From NCBI RefSeq assembly GCF_900094795.1, contig NZ_FMBC01000005.1, positions 62,001-126,000 on the forward strand: a stretch of DNA of 64,000 bases, given 5' to 3'. Below are positions 27,506 to 38,413 of this stretch, one piece after another. Positions within the stretch are counted from its first letter, which is position 1; the number at the start of each line of letters is the position of its first letter. Below the pieces are notes generated by a model, which searched no databases, was not told the origin of the DNA, and saw only the letters and a list, made by a program, of their open reading frames with translations. The translations under genes were made by a program, and so were the position numbers. The DNA is from Kosakonia oryziphila (GTDB lineage: Bacteria > Pseudomonadota > Gammaproteobacteria > Enterobacterales > Enterobacteriaceae).

Positions 27506-28615
27506 TTACACCGCGCGAAAGGCGATATCGCCAGGAATAACTTCGCCCTGCCAGTAGAGCTGCGCGGCAACGCGATCCGCAAGGTTGCGGTAGATAGCCG
27601 TGAATTCGCTGTCCGGGCGGCTGACGACCGTCGGCGTGCCCTTATCGAGATCTTCACGCAACGTTATGTGCAACGGCAACTGACCAAGCAGTTGGGTGTG
27701 ATACTGTTCCGCCAGCTTCTCTGCGCCGTCAGTGCCGAAAATCGGCTCGTGGTGACCACAGTTGCTGCAAATGTGCATGCTCATGTTCTCGACTATCCCC
27801 AGAACCGGCACTTCCACTTTCTCGAACATCACGATGCCTTTTTTGGCGTCGATCAGCGCAATATCCTGCGGCGTGGTGACCACCACCGCGCCGGTGACCG
27901 GAATGTTCTGCGCCAGCGTTAACTGGATATCCCCGGTGCCTGGCGGCATATCCAGCACCAGGTAATCAAGATCCGGCCACATCGATTCCTGCAACAATTG
28001 CAGCAGCGCTTTGCTGGCCATCGGGCCGCGCCACACCATAGCGTTATCGTCGGTGACCAGATAGCCGATGGAGTTCGTAGCCAGACCATGCGCCATGATC
28101 GGCGCCATATGTGTTCCGTCCGGCGAGGTCGGGCGTTCATGTTCCGCACCCAGCATCAGCGGAATAGACGGGCCGTAGATGTCCGCATCCAGAATACCGA
28201 CTTTCGCCCCTTCCGCCGCCAGCGCCAGCGCCAGGTTTACAGCAGTGGAGGACTTCCCTACCCCGCCTTTGCCGGAGCTGACCGCAATGATGTTTTTCAC
28301 ACCGTTGACACCCGGCTGATTCTTCACGCGTTTCAGGGTGGCGATGTTGTGCGACAGTTTCCAGTCGATGGCGCGCGCTTCGGTAATGCGCAGCAGTTCC
28401 GCGCTGCACTGCGCTTTCAACTCTTCAAACGCGGTACGCCAGACGAACGGCATCACCAGTTCGATATGCAGGGTGCCATCCAGCCACGCAACATGGTGCA
28501 CGGCTTTTAACGCCGTGAGGTTATGCTTCAGGGTTGGGTGCTGAAAATTGGCCAATGTTCCCGAAACTATGGCGCGCAAAGCTTCCGGGGATTTGGCCGG
28601 GGATTGCGAACTCAT
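27506..28615 (-). CDS. mrp: Mrp (ApbC) iron-sulfur cluster carrier ATPase
   Basis: A 369-residue P-loop protein that binds and transfers iron-sulfur clusters to apoproteins. It has an N-terminal MIP18-like domain (about 1-95), a deviant Walker A SSGKGGVGKSS (near 110), Walker B region YLVLDMPPGTGD, and the metal-binding CSNCGHHEP pair of cysteines. The ATG at 28615 (MSSQSPAKSPEALRA) follows AAAGGAGTCGGG and gives the E. coli length. It is divergent from metG, as in E. coli. Confidence 0.95.
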   Translation of the reverse strand: MSSQSPAKSPEALRAIVSGTLANFQHPTLKHNLTALKAVHHVAWLDGTLHIELVMPFVWRTAFEELKAQCSAELLRITEARAIDWKLSHNIATLKRVKNQPGVNGVKNIIAVSSGKGGVGKSSTAVNLALALAAEGAKVGILDADIYGPSIPLMLGAEHERPTSPDGTHMAPIMAHGLATNSIGYLVTDDNAMVWRGPMASKALLQLLQESMWPDLDYLVLDMPPGTGDIQLTLAQNIPVTGAVVVTTPQDIALIDAKKGIVMFEKVEVPVLGIVENMSMHICSNCGHHEPIFGTDGAEKLAEQYHTQLLGQLPLHITLREDLDKGTPTVVSRPDSEFTAIYRNLADRVAAQLYWQGEVIPGDIAFRAV

Positions 28616-28878
28616 CCCGACTCCTTTGTAGTTGTTCTGAAGAAACGACATTGTAGCGGCCAAGTTTACCGCACAGGTAATAATTATCCATTTACGGATT
28701 CATGCCATTAACATATAGCGTAATTATTGCGCATATTGGTGCATGGGGTTTAAACGCGCCTGCTGGCGTCGTTCAATTATCCCCCTATCTGCATATATGG
28801 TTTAAAACGGCCTCGATCGCGTAGCGCGCTAATCCCCCTTTTGGTACTATCGATACCCCTTTTTCTCTAGAAGATGTA

Positions 28879-30921
28879 ATGCCTACTATGACTCAAGTCG
28901 CGAAGAAAATTCTGGTAACGTGCGCACTGCCGTACGCCAACGGCTCTATCCACCTCGGCCATATGCTGGAGCACATCCAGGCTGATGTCTGGGTCCGTTA
29001 CCAGCGAATGCGCGGCCATGAGGTGAACTTCATTTGCGCGGATGATGCCCACGGCACGCCGATCATGCTGAAAGCGCAGCAACTGGGGATCACCCCGGAG
29101 CAGATGATCACCGAAATGAGTCAGGAACATCAGACCGATTTTGCTGGCTTTAACATCAGCTATGACAACTACCACTCCACGCATAGCGACGAGAACCGCG
29201 AGCTGTCGGAGCTGATCTACACGCGCCTGAAAGAGCACGGTTTTATTAAAAACCGCACTATCTCTCAGCTCTACGATCCGGAAAAAGGCATGTTCCTGCC
29301 GGACCGTTTCGTGAAAGGTACCTGCCCGAAATGTAAATCGCCGGATCAGTACGGCGATAACTGCGAGGTGTGCGGCGCGACCTACAGCCCGACCGAGCTT
29401 ATCGAGCCAAAATCCGTGGTATCCGGCGCGACGCCGATAATGCGTGATTCCGAGCACTTCTTCTTCGATCTGCCCTCCTTCAGCGAAATGTTGCAGGCAT
29501 GGACCCGCAGCGGCGCGCTACAGGAGCAGGTGGCCAACAAAATGCAGGAGTGGTTCGAATCCGGGCTGCAACAGTGGGATATCTCCCGCGATGCGCCGTA
29601 CTTTGGCTTCGAAATACCGGGCGCGCCGGGTAAATATTTCTACGTCTGGCTGGATGCGCCGATCGGCTACATGGGCTCGTTCAAAAACCTGTGTGACAAA
29701 CGCGGCGATACCACCAGCTTCGACGCATACTGGAAGAAAGATTCCGACGCCGAGCTGTATCATTTTATCGGTAAAGATATCGTCTACTTCCACAGCCTGT
29801 TCTGGCCAGCAATGCTGGAAGGCAGCAATTTCCGTAAGCCGACCAACCTGTTTGTTCATGGCTATGTGACGGTGAACGGCGCGAAGATGTCCAAATCGCG
29901 TGGCACCTTCATTAAAGCCAGCACCTGGCTGAACCATTTTGACGCCGACAGCCTGCGCTACTACTACGCGGCGAAGCTCTCTTCGCGCATTGATGATATC
30001 GACCTAAACCTGGAAGACTTTATCCAGCGCGTGAATGCCGACATCGTCAACAAAGTGGTCAACCTGGCCTCCCGTAACGCGGGCTTTATCGCCAAACGCT
30101 TTGACGGTGTGCTGGCGGCAGAGCTGGCGGATCCGGCGCTGTACCAGACCTTTATCGACGCGGCGGCCAGCATTGGCGAAGCGTGGGAAAGCCGCGAATT
30201 CGGCAAAGCGGTACGCGAAATCATGGCGCTGGCAGATGTCGCTAACCGCTATGTTGATGAGCAGGCGCCGTGGGTGGTGGCAAAACAGGAAGGCCGCGAT
30301 GCCGATCTGCAAGCCATCTGCTCAATGGGTATCAACCTGTTCCGCGTTCTGCTGACCTACCTGAAACCGGTTCTGCCGTCGCTCTCTGAGCGTGCGGAAG
30401 CGTTCCTCAACACCACGCTGGAGTGGGATGCCATCAACCAGCCGCTGCTCAGCCACAAAGTGAATACCTTCAAAGCGTTGTACAACCGCATTGAGATGAA
30501 ACAAGTGGAAGCGCTGGTTGAAGCATCGAAAGAAGAAGTGAAAGCGGCTGCCGCGCCGGTGACCGGCGAACTGGCCGACAATCCGATTCAGGAGACCATC
30601 AGCTTTGATGATTTTGTCAAAGTCGATCTGCGCGTGGCGTTGATTGAGAATGCGGAATTTGTTGAGGGTTCTGACAAGCTGCTGCGCCTGACGCTGGATC
30701 TGGACGGCGAGAAACGCAATGTCTTCTCTGGCATTCGTTCTGCCTACCCGGATCCGGGCGCGCTGATTGGCCGTCTGACGGTAATGGTGGCGAACCTTGC
30801 GCCGCGTAAAATGCGCTTCGGCATCTCCGAAGGAATGGTGATGGCGGCAGGTCCTGGCGGCAAGGACATCTTCCTGCTCAGTCCGGACAGTGGTGCGAAA
30901 GCCGGCCAACAGGTCAAATAA
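28879..30921 (+). CDS. metG: Methionyl-tRNA synthetase
   Basis: Class I aminoacyl-tRNA synthetase charging tRNA-Met and initiator tRNA. Signatures are HLGH near residue 24, the zinc knuckle [22 protein letters not shown] near 335, and a C-terminal tRNA-binding (OB-fold) domain after about 575 ([20 protein letters not shown]). Two starts are possible: ATG at 28879, with AGAAGA suitably placed, giving [10 protein letters not shown], or ATG at 28888, giving the 677-residue form known from E. coli. The protein is otherwise collinear. A strong terminator follows. Confidence 0.97.
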   Translation: MPTMTQVAKKILVTCALPYANGSIHLGHMLEHIQADVWVRYQRMRGHEVNFICADDAHGTPIMLKAQQLGITPEQMITEMSQEHQTDFAGFNISYDNYHSTHSDENRELSELIYTRLKEHGFIKNRTISQLYDPEKGMFLPDRFVKGTCPKCKSPDQYGDNCEVCGATYSPTELIEPKSVVSGATPIMRDSEHFFFDLPSFSEMLQAWTRSGALQEQVANKMQEWFESGLQQWDISRDAPYFGFEIPGAPGKYFYVWLDAPIGYMGSFKNLCDKRGDTTSFDAYWKKDSDAELYHFIGKDIVYFHSLFWPAMLEGSNFRKPTNLFVHGYVTVNGAKMSKSRGTFIKASTWLNHFDADSLRYYYAAKLSSRIDDIDLNLEDFIQRVNADIVNKVVNLASRNAGFIAKRFDGVLAAELADPALYQTFIDAAASIGEAWESREFGKAVREIMALADVANRYVDEQAPWVVAKQEGRDADLQAICSMGINLFRVLLTYLKPVLPSLSERAEAFLNTTLEWDAINQPLLSHKVNTFKALYNRIEMKQVEALVEASKEEVKAAAAPVTGELADNPIQETISFDDFVKVDLRVALIENAEFVEGSDKLLRLTLDLDGEKRNVFSGIRSAYPDPGALIGRLTVMVANLAPRKMRFGISEGMVMAAGPGGKDIFLLSPDSGAKAGQQVK

Positions 30922-30932
30922 CAATAATGAAT

Positions 30933-30956
30933 GGCGCTGATATCAGCGCCTTTTTT
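30933..30956 (+). terminator. metG terminator
   Basis: A self-complementary 18-base stretch GGCGCTGATATCAGCGCC (30933-30950) is followed by six T. It lies 11 bases after the metG stop. Confidence 0.88.
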
Positions 30957-30994
30957 CTATACTGATAACAGCTTATAGAAACAGGGGAATCACC

Positions 30995-31450
30995 GTGAAT
31001 ATCCGTCATCTTTTTGCCGCCCTTTTCGCCTTTGTCCTGCTCTTCAGCCTGAGTGGCTGCGGAGAGAAAGAGCAGAGCAAAACTTTTAGCTGGTCGGCGC
31101 CAGGAACTGAGCTAACGCTGACCTATTACTACAAAGACGACAAAGTGCTGCGCCAGACGGCGAAAAATAAGATCGACTACAGCGCCATTGGCGCGAGCAA
31201 CAAAGAGGAGGCGATGAAAGTCCTCGGGCCGATCAGCCAGAAATACCAGAGCGTCAAAGGGATCAAAGAGAGCGTTGATTACCAGCAAACCTATGCGCAG
31301 GAGACGCTGGATGTCGATTACAGCGCGGTGAATTTCGCCGATCTGAATGCGTTGCAGGGCACGGCGTTTACCGGCACGGTGCAGGATGGCATCAGTATGC
31401 AAAAGTCGGAAGCGCTGCTGAAAGCGAAGGGCTTTAAAGAGGTTCAGTAA
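30995..31450 (+). CDS. yehR: YehR family lipoprotein (DUF1307)
   Basis: A 151-residue precursor with a lipoprotein signal (LLFSLSGC, Cys22) and a DUF1307 domain as in E. coli YehR: SAPGTELTLTYYYKDDKV, YKSxx-like QSVKGIKESVDYQ, then DVDYSAVNFADL. The Gly after Cys favours outer-membrane sorting. Function is unknown. AGGGGAAT precedes the start. It is followed by a REP-type repeat. Confidence 0.88.
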   Translation: MNIRHLFAALFAFVLLFSLSGCGEKEQSKTFSWSAPGTELTLTYYYKDDKVLRQTAKNKIDYSAIGASNKEEAMKVLGPISQKYQSVKGIKESVDYQQTYAQETLDVDYSAVNFADLNALQGTAFTGTVQDGISMQKSEALLKAKGFKEVQ

Positions 31451-31461
31451 TTCGTCATCTT

Positions 31462-31530
31462 GCCCGGTGGCGCTGCGCTTACCGGGTCGGTGAAGATCAC
31501 AGGCCGGATAAGGCAACGTCGCCGTCCGGC
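31462..31530. repeat. REP pair (BIME-like) between yehR and yehS
   Basis: Two REP-type units in opposite orientation: GCCCGGTGGCGCTGCGCTTA and the matching ACCGGGTC arm at 31462-31488, and GCCGGATAAGGCAACGTCGC with GTCCGGC at 31503-31530. They follow the E. coli REP pattern and occupy the convergent gap, where they can stabilise mRNA ends or bind gyrase and IHF. Confidence 0.8.
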
Positions 31531-31560
31531 ATTTTCACAACGCTCAGGCAGCCTCGCTTA

Positions 31561-32037
31561 TCAGGCCTGTGCTTTTGGCTTTTGCACCTTGCTGGCTAAG
31601 CCACGCAGGAAATAACGCAGAAACTGGTCGCCGCACTCACGGAAGTTTTTATGTTCCGGCGCGCGCATCATGGCGGTGATTTCCGGCATTGACACGCGGA
31701 ACTGCTGTGCGGTCAGAATCGCCAGAATATCGTCGGTCTTTAACGAGAAGGCGATTCGCAATTTTTTCAGCACAATGTTGTTATTCAACTTGCGCTCGGC
31801 CACCAGCGGCGGCGTGCTGTCATCTTTACCGCGTTTTTCATAAATCAGCCCATTGAGAAAAGCGGATAACACAATATCCGGACACGGCTTATACCCTGCC
31901 TCATCCTCTTTACGCAGCCACGGCGCAATCTGTTCGGCGGTGACCTCTGTATCCGCCAGCGCAAGAATGCGCACCAGCGCGTTATTGTCCGCTTGCAGTG
32001 TGTAACGCAGGCTACGCAGGATGTCGTTATTAAGCAT
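31561..32037 (-). CDS. yehS: YehS, DUF1456 family protein
   Basis: A 158-residue cytoplasmic protein made of two DUF1456 repeats (about 3-70 and 82-150; compare LNNDILRSLRYTL with NNNIVLKKLRIAFSL). It equals E. coli YehS in layout. Function is unknown. The ATG at 32037 follows GGGGAAAGAG; the longer frame would need TTG and is rejected. It lies 52 bases after btsR on the same strand, as in E. coli. Confidence 0.9.
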   Translation of the reverse strand: MLNNDILRSLRYTLQADNNALVRILALADTEVTAEQIAPWLRKEDEAGYKPCPDIVLSAFLNGLIYEKRGKDDSTPPLVAERKLNNNIVLKKLRIAFSLKTDDILAILTAQQFRVSMPEITAMMRAPEHKNFRECGDQFLRYFLRGLASKVQKPKAQA

Positions 32038-32089
32038 CTCTTTCCCCAAAATGATAAACCAGCGCGCAGTGTAGGCATCGCACAGGAAT

Positions 32090-32809
32090 TTACAACCCCA
32101 GCGCCTCTTTTAAATTCTTCAGATAGCGGCGGCTGACCGGCACCGTCAGCCCGTCGCGTAGCAATAGCTCCGCCTGGCCGTTATCTTCAAGGCGAATCTC
32201 TTTCAGGTGCGCCATATTCACCAGATACTGGCGATGACAGCGAACCAGCGGCGTGCGGCTCTCCAGCGTACGCAACGTCAACTCGGTAAAACCCTCTTTG
32301 CCCTCCTGGCTGGTGACATAAACGCCGCTCATCCGACTGCTGACAAACGCCACCTCATCCATCTGCAGAAGCCAGATGCGACTGTGCCCGGTACAGGGAA
32401 TAAATTTCAGCGCCTCCTGGTTCTCCGGCAGCACCGACATATCCTGCACGCCGCGCTCCTGGCGCAGGCGCGTCAACGTCTTATCCAGACGACGTGCCTC
32501 AATAGGTTTAAGCAGGTAATCGAACGCATGTTCCTCAAACGCCTGCACCGCATACTCATCAAAGGCGGTAAGAAACACCACATAAGGGCGATTGCCAGGA
32601 TCAAGCATGCCGACCATCTCCAGCCCGCTGATGCGCGGCATCTGAATATCAAGAAACAGTACATCGGGGTGCAGCTTGTGCACTGCACCAATCGCTTCAA
32701 TGGCGTTGCCACACTCGCCAACAATCTCTATATCGCTCTCTTCCTGAAGCAGAATACGCAGGTTTTCCCGGGCCAGCGGTTCATCATCAACAATCAGCAC
32801 TTTTAACAT
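32090..32809 (-). CDS. btsR: BtsR (YehT) LytTR response regulator
   Basis: A 239-residue regulator with a receiver domain ([15 protein letters not shown]; acceptor Asp54 in [13 protein letters not shown]) and a C-terminal LytTR DNA-binding domain (about 135-239). In E. coli BtsR, activated by BtsS in response to extracellular pyruvate, induces the pyruvate transporter btsT. Its start overlaps the end of btsS by 7 bases. The btsT target is not in this window. Confidence 0.96.
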   Translation of the reverse strand: MLKVLIVDDEPLARENLRILLQEESDIEIVGECGNAIEAIGAVHKLHPDVLFLDIQMPRISGLEMVGMLDPGNRPYVVFLTAFDEYAVQAFEEHAFDYLLKPIEARRLDKTLTRLRQERGVQDMSVLPENQEALKFIPCTGHSRIWLLQMDEVAFVSSRMSGVYVTSQEGKEGFTELTLRTLESRTPLVRCHRQYLVNMAHLKEIRLEDNGQAELLLRDGLTVPVSRRYLKNLKEALGL

Positions 32810-34491
32810 GCCTGTTCCTCCAGCGGGAGTCTTAACGTAATGCGGGTAAACAGATCCGGTTCGCAGGCAATGCTGATACCGCAGTCGTTACCGAAGCGGG
32901 CGCGCAACCGCTTATCCACCAGGCTCATCCCCAGCCCGCTGGCATCATCTTTCGGTTGATACAGACCCGCATTATCTTCCACTGCCAGTAGCAGATGATC
33001 CCCATCCAGGCTGGCGTTGATGGAAATCTCGCCGACGCCGAGCAACTGTGATGTGCCATGCTTAATGGCATTCTCGACAATCGGTTGCAGCGTAAATGCC
33101 GGTAGTTGCAAATGCGACAGCGCCTCTGGCACGTGTAACTGCACCTGCAACCGCGACTGGAAGCGCGCTTTTTCGATTTGCAGGTAGGCATTCACATGTT
33201 CAATTTCATCTGCCAGCGTGACGATCTCTGACGGGCGTTTTAAGTTTTTGCGAAAGAAGGTCGAGAGGTATTGCACCAGCAACCCGGCCTGGTCACTGTC
33301 GCGGCGGATCACCGCTTTTAACGTATTCAGCGCATTGAACAGGAAATGCGGGTTCACCTGCGCATGCAGTAACTTAATTTCTGACTGCGTCAGCAGCGCC
33401 TTCTGCCGTTCGTACTGCCCGGCGAGAATTTGCGCCGACAACAGTTGTGCAATCCCTTCGCCCAACGTGCGGTTGATGGAGCTGAACAGGCGGTTTTTTG
33501 CCTCGTATAGCTTGATGGTACCCACTACACGCTGGTTTTCGCCGCGTAGCGGAATAACTAATGTTGAGCCTAACTTACAATGCGGATGCAACGAGCAGCG
33601 ATACGGCACTTCATTGCCGTCGGCGTACACTACTTCGCCGGTTTCGATGGCACGCTGCGTCCAGATCGAGGAGATCGGTCGCCCCGGTAAGTGATGATCG
33701 TCGCCAATGCCGGTAAAAGCCAGCAGCTTGTCGCGATCGGTAATAGCCACCGCGCCAATCTCCAACTCTTGATAAAGCACCTGCGCCACCTTCATGCTGT
33801 TCTCTTCGTTGAAACCCTGGCGCAAAATCCCCTCAGTGGAAGCAGCCACTTTCAACGCCGTAGCGGAAAACGCCGAGGTGTACTTCTCGAACATGGCGCG
33901 TTTATCCAGCAGGATACGCATAAACAGTGCAGCGCCGACGGTATTGGTGACCATCATCGGCGCGGCAATGCTCTGCACCAGATGCAGGGCGCTGTCGAAT
34001 GGCCGGGCAATCAGCAGAATAATCAGCATCTGCGTCAACTCCGCCACACAAGTGATTGCCCCGGCGGTGAACGGGCTAAAGACCAGATCGGTGCGGCCGC
34101 GCTTAATCAATGCACTATGGACAAGGCCGCCCAGCAACCCTTCGACAATGGTGGAGATCATACAGCTCAGCGCCGTCATGCCGCCCATCGAGTAACGGTG
34201 CAGGCCACCGGTCAGCCCGACCAGACCGCCAACCAGCGGGCCGCCGAGCAAGCCGCCCATTACCGCGCCAATCGCCCGGGTATTCGCAATAGAGTCTTCG
34301 ATATGCAACCCGAAATAGGTGCCAAGAATGCAGAAAATAGAGAAGGTGACGTAGCACAATAATTTGTGCGGCAGACGGACAGTAACCTGCATCAGTGGGA
34401 TAAACAGGCGCGTCTTACTCATCAACCAGGCGATAACCAGAAACACGCACATCTGTTGTAGCAGCAACAGCACCAGATTGAATTCGTACAT
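32803..34491 (-). CDS. btsS: BtsS (YehU) high-affinity pyruvate-sensing histidine kinase
   Basis: A 562-residue LytS-type kinase: N-terminal 5TM-5TMR_LYT sensor block (about 1-200; [20 protein letters not shown]), a GAF domain (about 225-350), the His_kinase box [15 protein letters not shown] with the phospho-acceptor His, and an HATPase domain ([19 protein letters not shown]). The start [14 protein letters not shown] at 34491 matches E. coli, although its ribosome site is weak. The open frame extends 70 codons further into the region shared with mlrA, without family similarity. Confidence 0.95.
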   Translation of the reverse strand: MYEFNLVLLLLQQMCVFLVIAWLMSKTRLFIPLMQVTVRLPHKLLCYVTFSIFCILGTYFGLHIEDSIANTRAIGAVMGGLLGGPLVGGLVGLTGGLHRYSMGGMTALSCMISTIVEGLLGGLVHSALIKRGRTDLVFSPFTAGAITCVAELTQMLIILLIARPFDSALHLVQSIAAPMMVTNTVGAALFMRILLDKRAMFEKYTSAFSATALKVAASTEGILRQGFNEENSMKVAQVLYQELEIGAVAITDRDKLLAFTGIGDDHHLPGRPISSIWTQRAIETGEVVYADGNEVPYRCSLHPHCKLGSTLVIPLRGENQRVVGTIKLYEAKNRLFSSINRTLGEGIAQLLSAQILAGQYERQKALLTQSEIKLLHAQVNPHFLFNALNTLKAVIRRDSDQAGLLVQYLSTFFRKNLKRPSEIVTLADEIEHVNAYLQIEKARFQSRLQVQLHVPEALSHLQLPAFTLQPIVENAIKHGTSQLLGVGEISINASLDGDHLLLAVEDNAGLYQPKDDASGLGMSLVDKRLRARFGNDCGISIACEPDLFTRITLRLPLEEQAC

Positions 34492-34545
34492 ACCGACAAA
34501 TACCACATCAACTAAAGCGCGTAACATACATGGAGTTGCCGTGCG

Positions 34546-34569
34546 TTTCTTTGAAGCGCTGCAAAGAAA
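34546..34569. promoter_or_regulatory. 24-base near-perfect palindrome in the btsS-mlrA control region
   Basis: TTTCTTTG (34546-34553), a centre containing AGCGCT, and CAAAGAAA (34562-34569) pair at 22 of 24 positions. It lies 55 bases before btsS and about 140 before mlrA. It could be a regulator site; no T run follows, so a terminator is less likely. Confidence 0.4.
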
Positions 34570-34711
34570 TAGCAAATCGTGCTCTGTATCACAAAGTCTT
34601 ACCAGAGAATTCACCTTTTGCCTGCCGTCCAGGCAATTTTTTGCCGATTTCTCTTCACGTGACCACCAGAGGCTACAGTTAAAGTGGGAGCCAGTAAGCA
34701 AAGGTGAAACT

Positions 34712-35443
34712 ATGGCGCTTTACACAATTGGTGAAGTGGCGTTGTTATGCGATGTCAATCCCGTCACGCTGCGAGCCTGGCAGCGACGTTACGGGTTATT
34801 GAAACCCCAACGCACGGATGGCGGCCACCGACTCTTTACCGAATCAGATATCGACCGCATTCGGGAAATCAAAAGCTGGATCAGTAATGGCGTTCAGGTC
34901 AGCAAAGTGCAAAACCTGCTTTCCAGCGAACCTGAAGAGGTTCGCGACGCCTGGCGGGAACAGCAAGAGACCGCGCTGCGCTATCTGCAACAGGGTAATC
35001 AGCAGCAGTTGCACCAGTGGATCAAAGAGCACGAACGCGACTACCCGGCCAGCACGCTGACCAGCAACCTGATTATGCCTTTACGCCACCGCCTACAGAA
35101 CCCGCAGCCCGCACTGCAAGCTATGCTCAGCCTGCTTGATGGCATATTGATTAGCCATATTTCCGGCTCTCTGGCACTGGCACGCAAAAAGAGCGGCCAG
35201 GACGCGCTGGTGATCGGCTGGAATATTCACGACACCCCCCGTTTATGGCTGGAAGGCTGGATCGCCAGCCAGCAAGGCTGGCGGGTAGACGTGCTGGCAC
35301 ATTCGCTCAGCCATTTGCGCCCCGAGATGTTTGATGGCCAGACGCTGCTGGTGTGGTGCGGAGAAAGCCCGACAACAGCACAACTGCATCAGTTGCTGGC
35401 ATGGCAGGAAAACGGCCACCGCGTTGCGCTTCTCGGTATTTAA
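34712..35443 (+). CDS. mlrA: MlrA, MerR-like activator of csgD (curli/biofilm)
   Basis: A 243-residue regulator with an N-terminal MerR-type winged helix (ALYTIGEVALLCDVNPVTLR then AWQRRYGLLKPQRT and GGHRLFTESDIDRI). Its C-terminal domain resembles the B12-binding fold but keeps no cobalamin His motif. With RpoS and cyclic-di-GMP signalling MlrA activates csgD, and through it curli and cellulose. The start MALYTIGEVA follows AAAGGTGAAACT; the longer open frame upstream is not coding. It is divergent from btsS, as in E. coli. Confidence 0.95.
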   Translation: MALYTIGEVALLCDVNPVTLRAWQRRYGLLKPQRTDGGHRLFTESDIDRIREIKSWISNGVQVSKVQNLLSSEPEEVRDAWREQQETALRYLQQGNQQQLHQWIKEHERDYPASTLTSNLIMPLRHRLQNPQPALQAMLSLLDGILISHISGSLALARKKSGQDALVIGWNIHDTPRLWLEGWIASQQGWRVDVLAHSLSHLRPEMFDGQTLLVWCGESPTTAQLHQLLAWQENGHRVALLGI

Positions 35444-35501
35444 TGTTTTATCAACAACCCGGCTCCCTTTATACTACTTGCCTTAACAAAAGGAACGACA
35501 T

Positions 35502-35615
35502 ATGAAGGCTGGTAAAATTATCGTCATCGCGATTTTTCTGCTGATGGCTATCGGCGGCATCAGCGGTGTGATGCTCGCAGGTTATTCGTTTATTGTGCGT
35601 GGCGGTGCTGGCTAA
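35502..35615 (+). CDS. yohO: YohO small membrane protein
   Basis: A 37-residue single-helix protein, [20 protein letters not shown] followed by [17 protein letters not shown], which matches E. coli YohO (35 residues). AAAGGAACGACAT supplies a good ribosome site. Function is unknown. Its last 26 bases overlap the 3' end of the convergent yehW gene. Confidence 0.88.
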   Translation: MKAGKIIVIAIFLLMAIGGISGVMLAGYSFIVRGGAG

Positions 35616-36327
35616 GCCAGCGCGTCAACCGCTCAAATGCCCGGTCGACAATAATCGCGGCCAGCGCCACCAGAATTGCCCCCTGAATAACATAAGCCGT
35701 ATTAAAACCGCTCAACCCGATGATAATCGGCGTACCGAGCGTGCTCGCGCCCACCGTTGAGGCAATCGTCGCCGTACCAATATTGATGATCACCGAGGTA
35801 CGCACACCCGCAATGATCACCGGCGCAGCCAGCGGTAGCTCCACTTTCACCAGACGCTGCCACGCGCTCATCCCCATGCCCTGCGCCACGCTTTGTACGC
35901 TCTCTGGCACGGCGGCGATCCCGGCCAGCGTGCCCTGTAAAATCGGCAAAATCCCGTATAACACCAGCGCAATCACCGCCGGCTCTTTACCAAACCCCAT
36001 GACCGGCACGGCAATCGCCAGCACCGCCACTGGCGGAAAAGTTTGCCCGACGGCAGCAATGGTTTCCGCCAGCGGACGAAACTCGCGCCCGGCTGGACGG
36101 GTCACCGCAATGCCGACACCGATGCCCAGCACAATGGCAATTGCGCTGGAAATACCCACCAGCGCAAAATGCGCCGCAGCCAATGATACAAAGCTCTCCT
36201 GCTGGTAGACCGGGCGCGGCAGTTGTGGAAACAGCGCGCTGAACAACGCAGCGCTGTGCGGCAGCCACAGCAATAACGCCACAAACAGCGCGATCAACCA
36301 TAGCAGTGGATCACGCAGAAGCCTCAC
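35590..36327 (-). CDS. yehW: YehW, ABC transporter permease (osmoprotectant-type)
   Basis: A 245-residue inner-membrane permease of the OpuBB/ProW class with about six helices and the EAA-like loop [20 protein letters not shown]. It pairs with YehY, the YehX ATPase and periplasmic OsmF in an RpoS-induced low-affinity glycine-betaine importer. GGAGG lies just before two consecutive GTG codons; I chose the second (36327), which gives 6-base spacing. The start overlaps the end of yehX, so translation is coupled. Confidence 0.92.
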   Translation of the reverse strand: MRLLRDPLLWLIALFVALLLWLPHSAALFSALFPQLPRPVYQQESFVSLAAAHFALVGISSAIAIVLGIGVGIAVTRPAGREFRPLAETIAAVGQTFPPVAVLAIAVPVMGFGKEPAVIALVLYGILPILQGTLAGIAAVPESVQSVAQGMGMSAWQRLVKVELPLAAPVIIAGVRTSVIINIGTATIASTVGASTLGTPIIIGLSGFNTAYVIQGAILVALAAIIVDRAFERLTRWLSQHRHAQ

Positions 36328-37258
36328 CACTGTCCTCCACGCGCAATAAATCACGGAAATGCAGACTGCCGCAGGGCTGACCGCTGTCATCATGCACCGG
36401 CAGGATCTCGCACTGTTGGGCGACAAACGCCGACAACGCTTCGCGCAGCGTCATCTCCGCCCGCAGTGGTTCCCCTTCATAAACCGGTTCACGGCGCAGA
36501 TAGCCTTTCACCTGGCGCAGCGACAGCAGGCGCACGCCCAGTTCGCTACGGCCGAAAAATTCACGGACAAAATCGTTGTGCGGCGCGGTCAGCAACGCCA
36601 GCGGTGTCCCTTGCTGCACCACTTTACCCTTATCCATCAACACCAGGTGATCCGCCAGTTGTAACGCCTCATCGATATCGTGAGTCACCAGTACAATGGT
36701 GCGCCCAAGCAGACGGTGAATGCGCACCATCTCTTGCTGCAATGCCGCGCGGGTGACCGGATCCAGCGCACCGAAAGGTTCATCCATCAACAGCACTTCT
36801 GGATCGGCCGCCAGCGCGCGAGCGACTCCGACCCGCTGCTGTTGCCCGCCGGAAAGCTGATGAGGGAAACGGTCGCGCAGCGAAACATCCAGTCCCAGCA
36901 TCGCCATCAGTTCATCCACGCGCGCGTCGCGCTGCCCGTGTGACCACTTTTGCAGTTGCAGCACGGTGGCGATGTTCTGCGCCACCGTCCAGTGCGGGAA
37001 CAACCCAATCGACTGGATGGCATACCCCATGCGGCGGCGTAGCTCCAGTACAGGAAGCTGACGAATATCCTCACCGGCAAAATAAATCGCGCCATCATCA
37101 TGTTCTATCAGCCGGTTGATCATCTTTAGTGTGGTCGATTTTCCGGAACCAGAGGTGCCAATCAGTACCGAAAAAGCCCCCGTTTTGACATGCAGATCGA
37201 GATGACTGACAGCCTGCTGTCCGGCAAAGGTTTTGCTGACATTTTTAAATTCAATCAT
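36311..37258 (-). CDS. yehX: YehX, ABC transporter ATP-binding protein
   Basis: A 315-residue ATPase with Walker [10 protein letters not shown] (near 35-43), signature LSGGQQQR, Walker [14 protein letters not shown] and the switch His in VTHDID. The C-terminal tail of about 80 residues has a CBS-like domain, as in other osmoprotectant importers. It powers YehW/YehY. It overlaps yehW and yehY by a few bases, forming a four-gene unit osmF-yehY-yehX-yehW. Confidence 0.94.
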   Translation of the reverse strand: MIEFKNVSKTFAGQQAVSHLDLHVKTGAFSVLIGTSGSGKSTTLKMINRLIEHDDGAIYFAGEDIRQLPVLELRRRMGYAIQSIGLFPHWTVAQNIATVLQLQKWSHGQRDARVDELMAMLGLDVSLRDRFPHQLSGGQQQRVGVARALAADPEVLLMDEPFGALDPVTRAALQQEMVRIHRLLGRTIVLVTHDIDEALQLADHLVLMDKGKVVQQGTPLALLTAPHNDFVREFFGRSELGVRLLSLRQVKGYLRREPVYEGEPLRAEMTLREALSAFVAQQCEILPVHDDSGQPCGSLHFRDLLRVEDSGEASA

Positions 37259-38405
37259 GTTGTCTTACCTTCAGCAGCGCGAGGCTTAAGCCAAACAGCG
37301 CATCCACGACGACAGCCAGCGCAATAACCGGGATCACGCCAAGCAACACCAAATCCAGCGCACTGCTCAGTAGCCCCTGGAAGACCAGCGAGCCGAAGCC
37401 TCCGGCACCGATCAGTGCCGCGATCACCGCCATGCCGACCGTCTGTACCGCCACGACGCGCAAACTGCGTAGCAGCAGCGGCAGCGCCAGCGGCATGCGT
37501 ACCTGCCAGAAACGCTGGCGTGCACTCATTCCCATCGCCTCGGCACTCTCCAGCACTTCCTGCGGAACCTGGTTAAGCCCGGCGACCACGCCGCGAACCA
37601 GCGGCAACAGGGCATACAAAATAAGGGCGATCAGCGCAGGCGTCATGCCGGTTCCGGCAATGCCGAAACGGCTCAATACCGGGAAGTGCAGCACCAGCCC
37701 GGCCAGCGGCGCGATCAGCAGGCCGAACAGCCCGACGGAAGGAATGGTCTGGATGATATTGAGCACCGTAAAAACCGGCCCCTGGCGCGTCGGATGACGG
37801 TAGCACCATAAACCGAGGGCAAACCCCACCACCAGCGCGGGAATGAGCGTACCGAAGAGCAGGGTCAGATGCTGCACCAGCGCATCATTGAACACCTCCT
37901 GGCGGTTGCGGTATTCATGCAACAACGAGAGATCATCCAACTCACCCCTGAGCAGTAAGAGCAGCGGCAGACACCAGATTTGCGCATTGAGCAGCCAGCG
38001 CCAGACAGGATGGCTGGCAAGGCGGCGAATAGCGTCGCTACAAACCAGCAACGCCAACGCCAGCCACAACCACAGCCCGCTTCCCGGCGATGTTCGCGCC
38101 AGCGCACTGCCAGACTGCGCCAGCTCCGTCGCCGCCCTGCCCGCACTCCACACCAAAAGGCAGAACAGCGCTTCGGCCAGCACCAACGTAACGATTTGCG
38201 CAACGCGCCCTGGCACAAAACTGAGTATCAACAGTAGACAAGGTGCCAGCAGCCAGAACGCCGGAAACAGTTGCCACAACGCGCGACCTTCGCCCGATAC
38301 CAGCCGGTTTGGTGCATAGTTAACAAACGGTAGCCAGGCTGCCAGCAGCCCGGCTACCATCAATAGCAGCAGCACACGATTATGACAACGTCGCGAATCC
38401 TCCAT
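37251..38405 (-). CDS. yehY: YehY, ABC transporter permease
   Basis: A 384-residue permease, close to E. coli YehY (385). An N-terminal extension with five or so helices (about 10-160) precedes the standard permease domain with the coupling loop [20 protein letters not shown]. It is the second permease of the OsmF system. It starts 8 bases after osmF and overlaps yehX by 8. Confidence 0.93.
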   Translation of the reverse strand: MEDSRRCHNRVLLLLMVAGLLAAWLPFVNYAPNRLVSGEGRALWQLFPAFWLLAPCLLLILSFVPGRVAQIVTLVLAEALFCLLVWSAGRAATELAQSGSALARTSPGSGLWLWLALALLVCSDAIRRLASHPVWRWLLNAQIWCLPLLLLLRGELDDLSLLHEYRNRQEVFNDALVQHLTLLFGTLIPALVVGFALGLWCYRHPTRQGPVFTVLNIIQTIPSVGLFGLLIAPLAGLVLHFPVLSRFGIAGTGMTPALIALILYALLPLVRGVVAGLNQVPQEVLESAEAMGMSARQRFWQVRMPLALPLLLRSLRVVAVQTVGMAVIAALIGAGGFGSLVFQGLLSSALDLVLLGVIPVIALAVVVDALFGLSLALLKVRQHD

Positions 38406-38413
38406 AACAGCGC

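Noticed and set aside
34492-34701. 70-codon N-terminal extension of btsS
   Set aside because: It has no family similarity, overlaps the mlrA control region, and the internal ATG gives the known BtsS N-terminus.
34364-34711. 116-codon N-terminal extension of mlrA
   Set aside because: It is antisense to btsS, and the MerR domain starts exactly at the ATG at 34712, which has a ribosome site.
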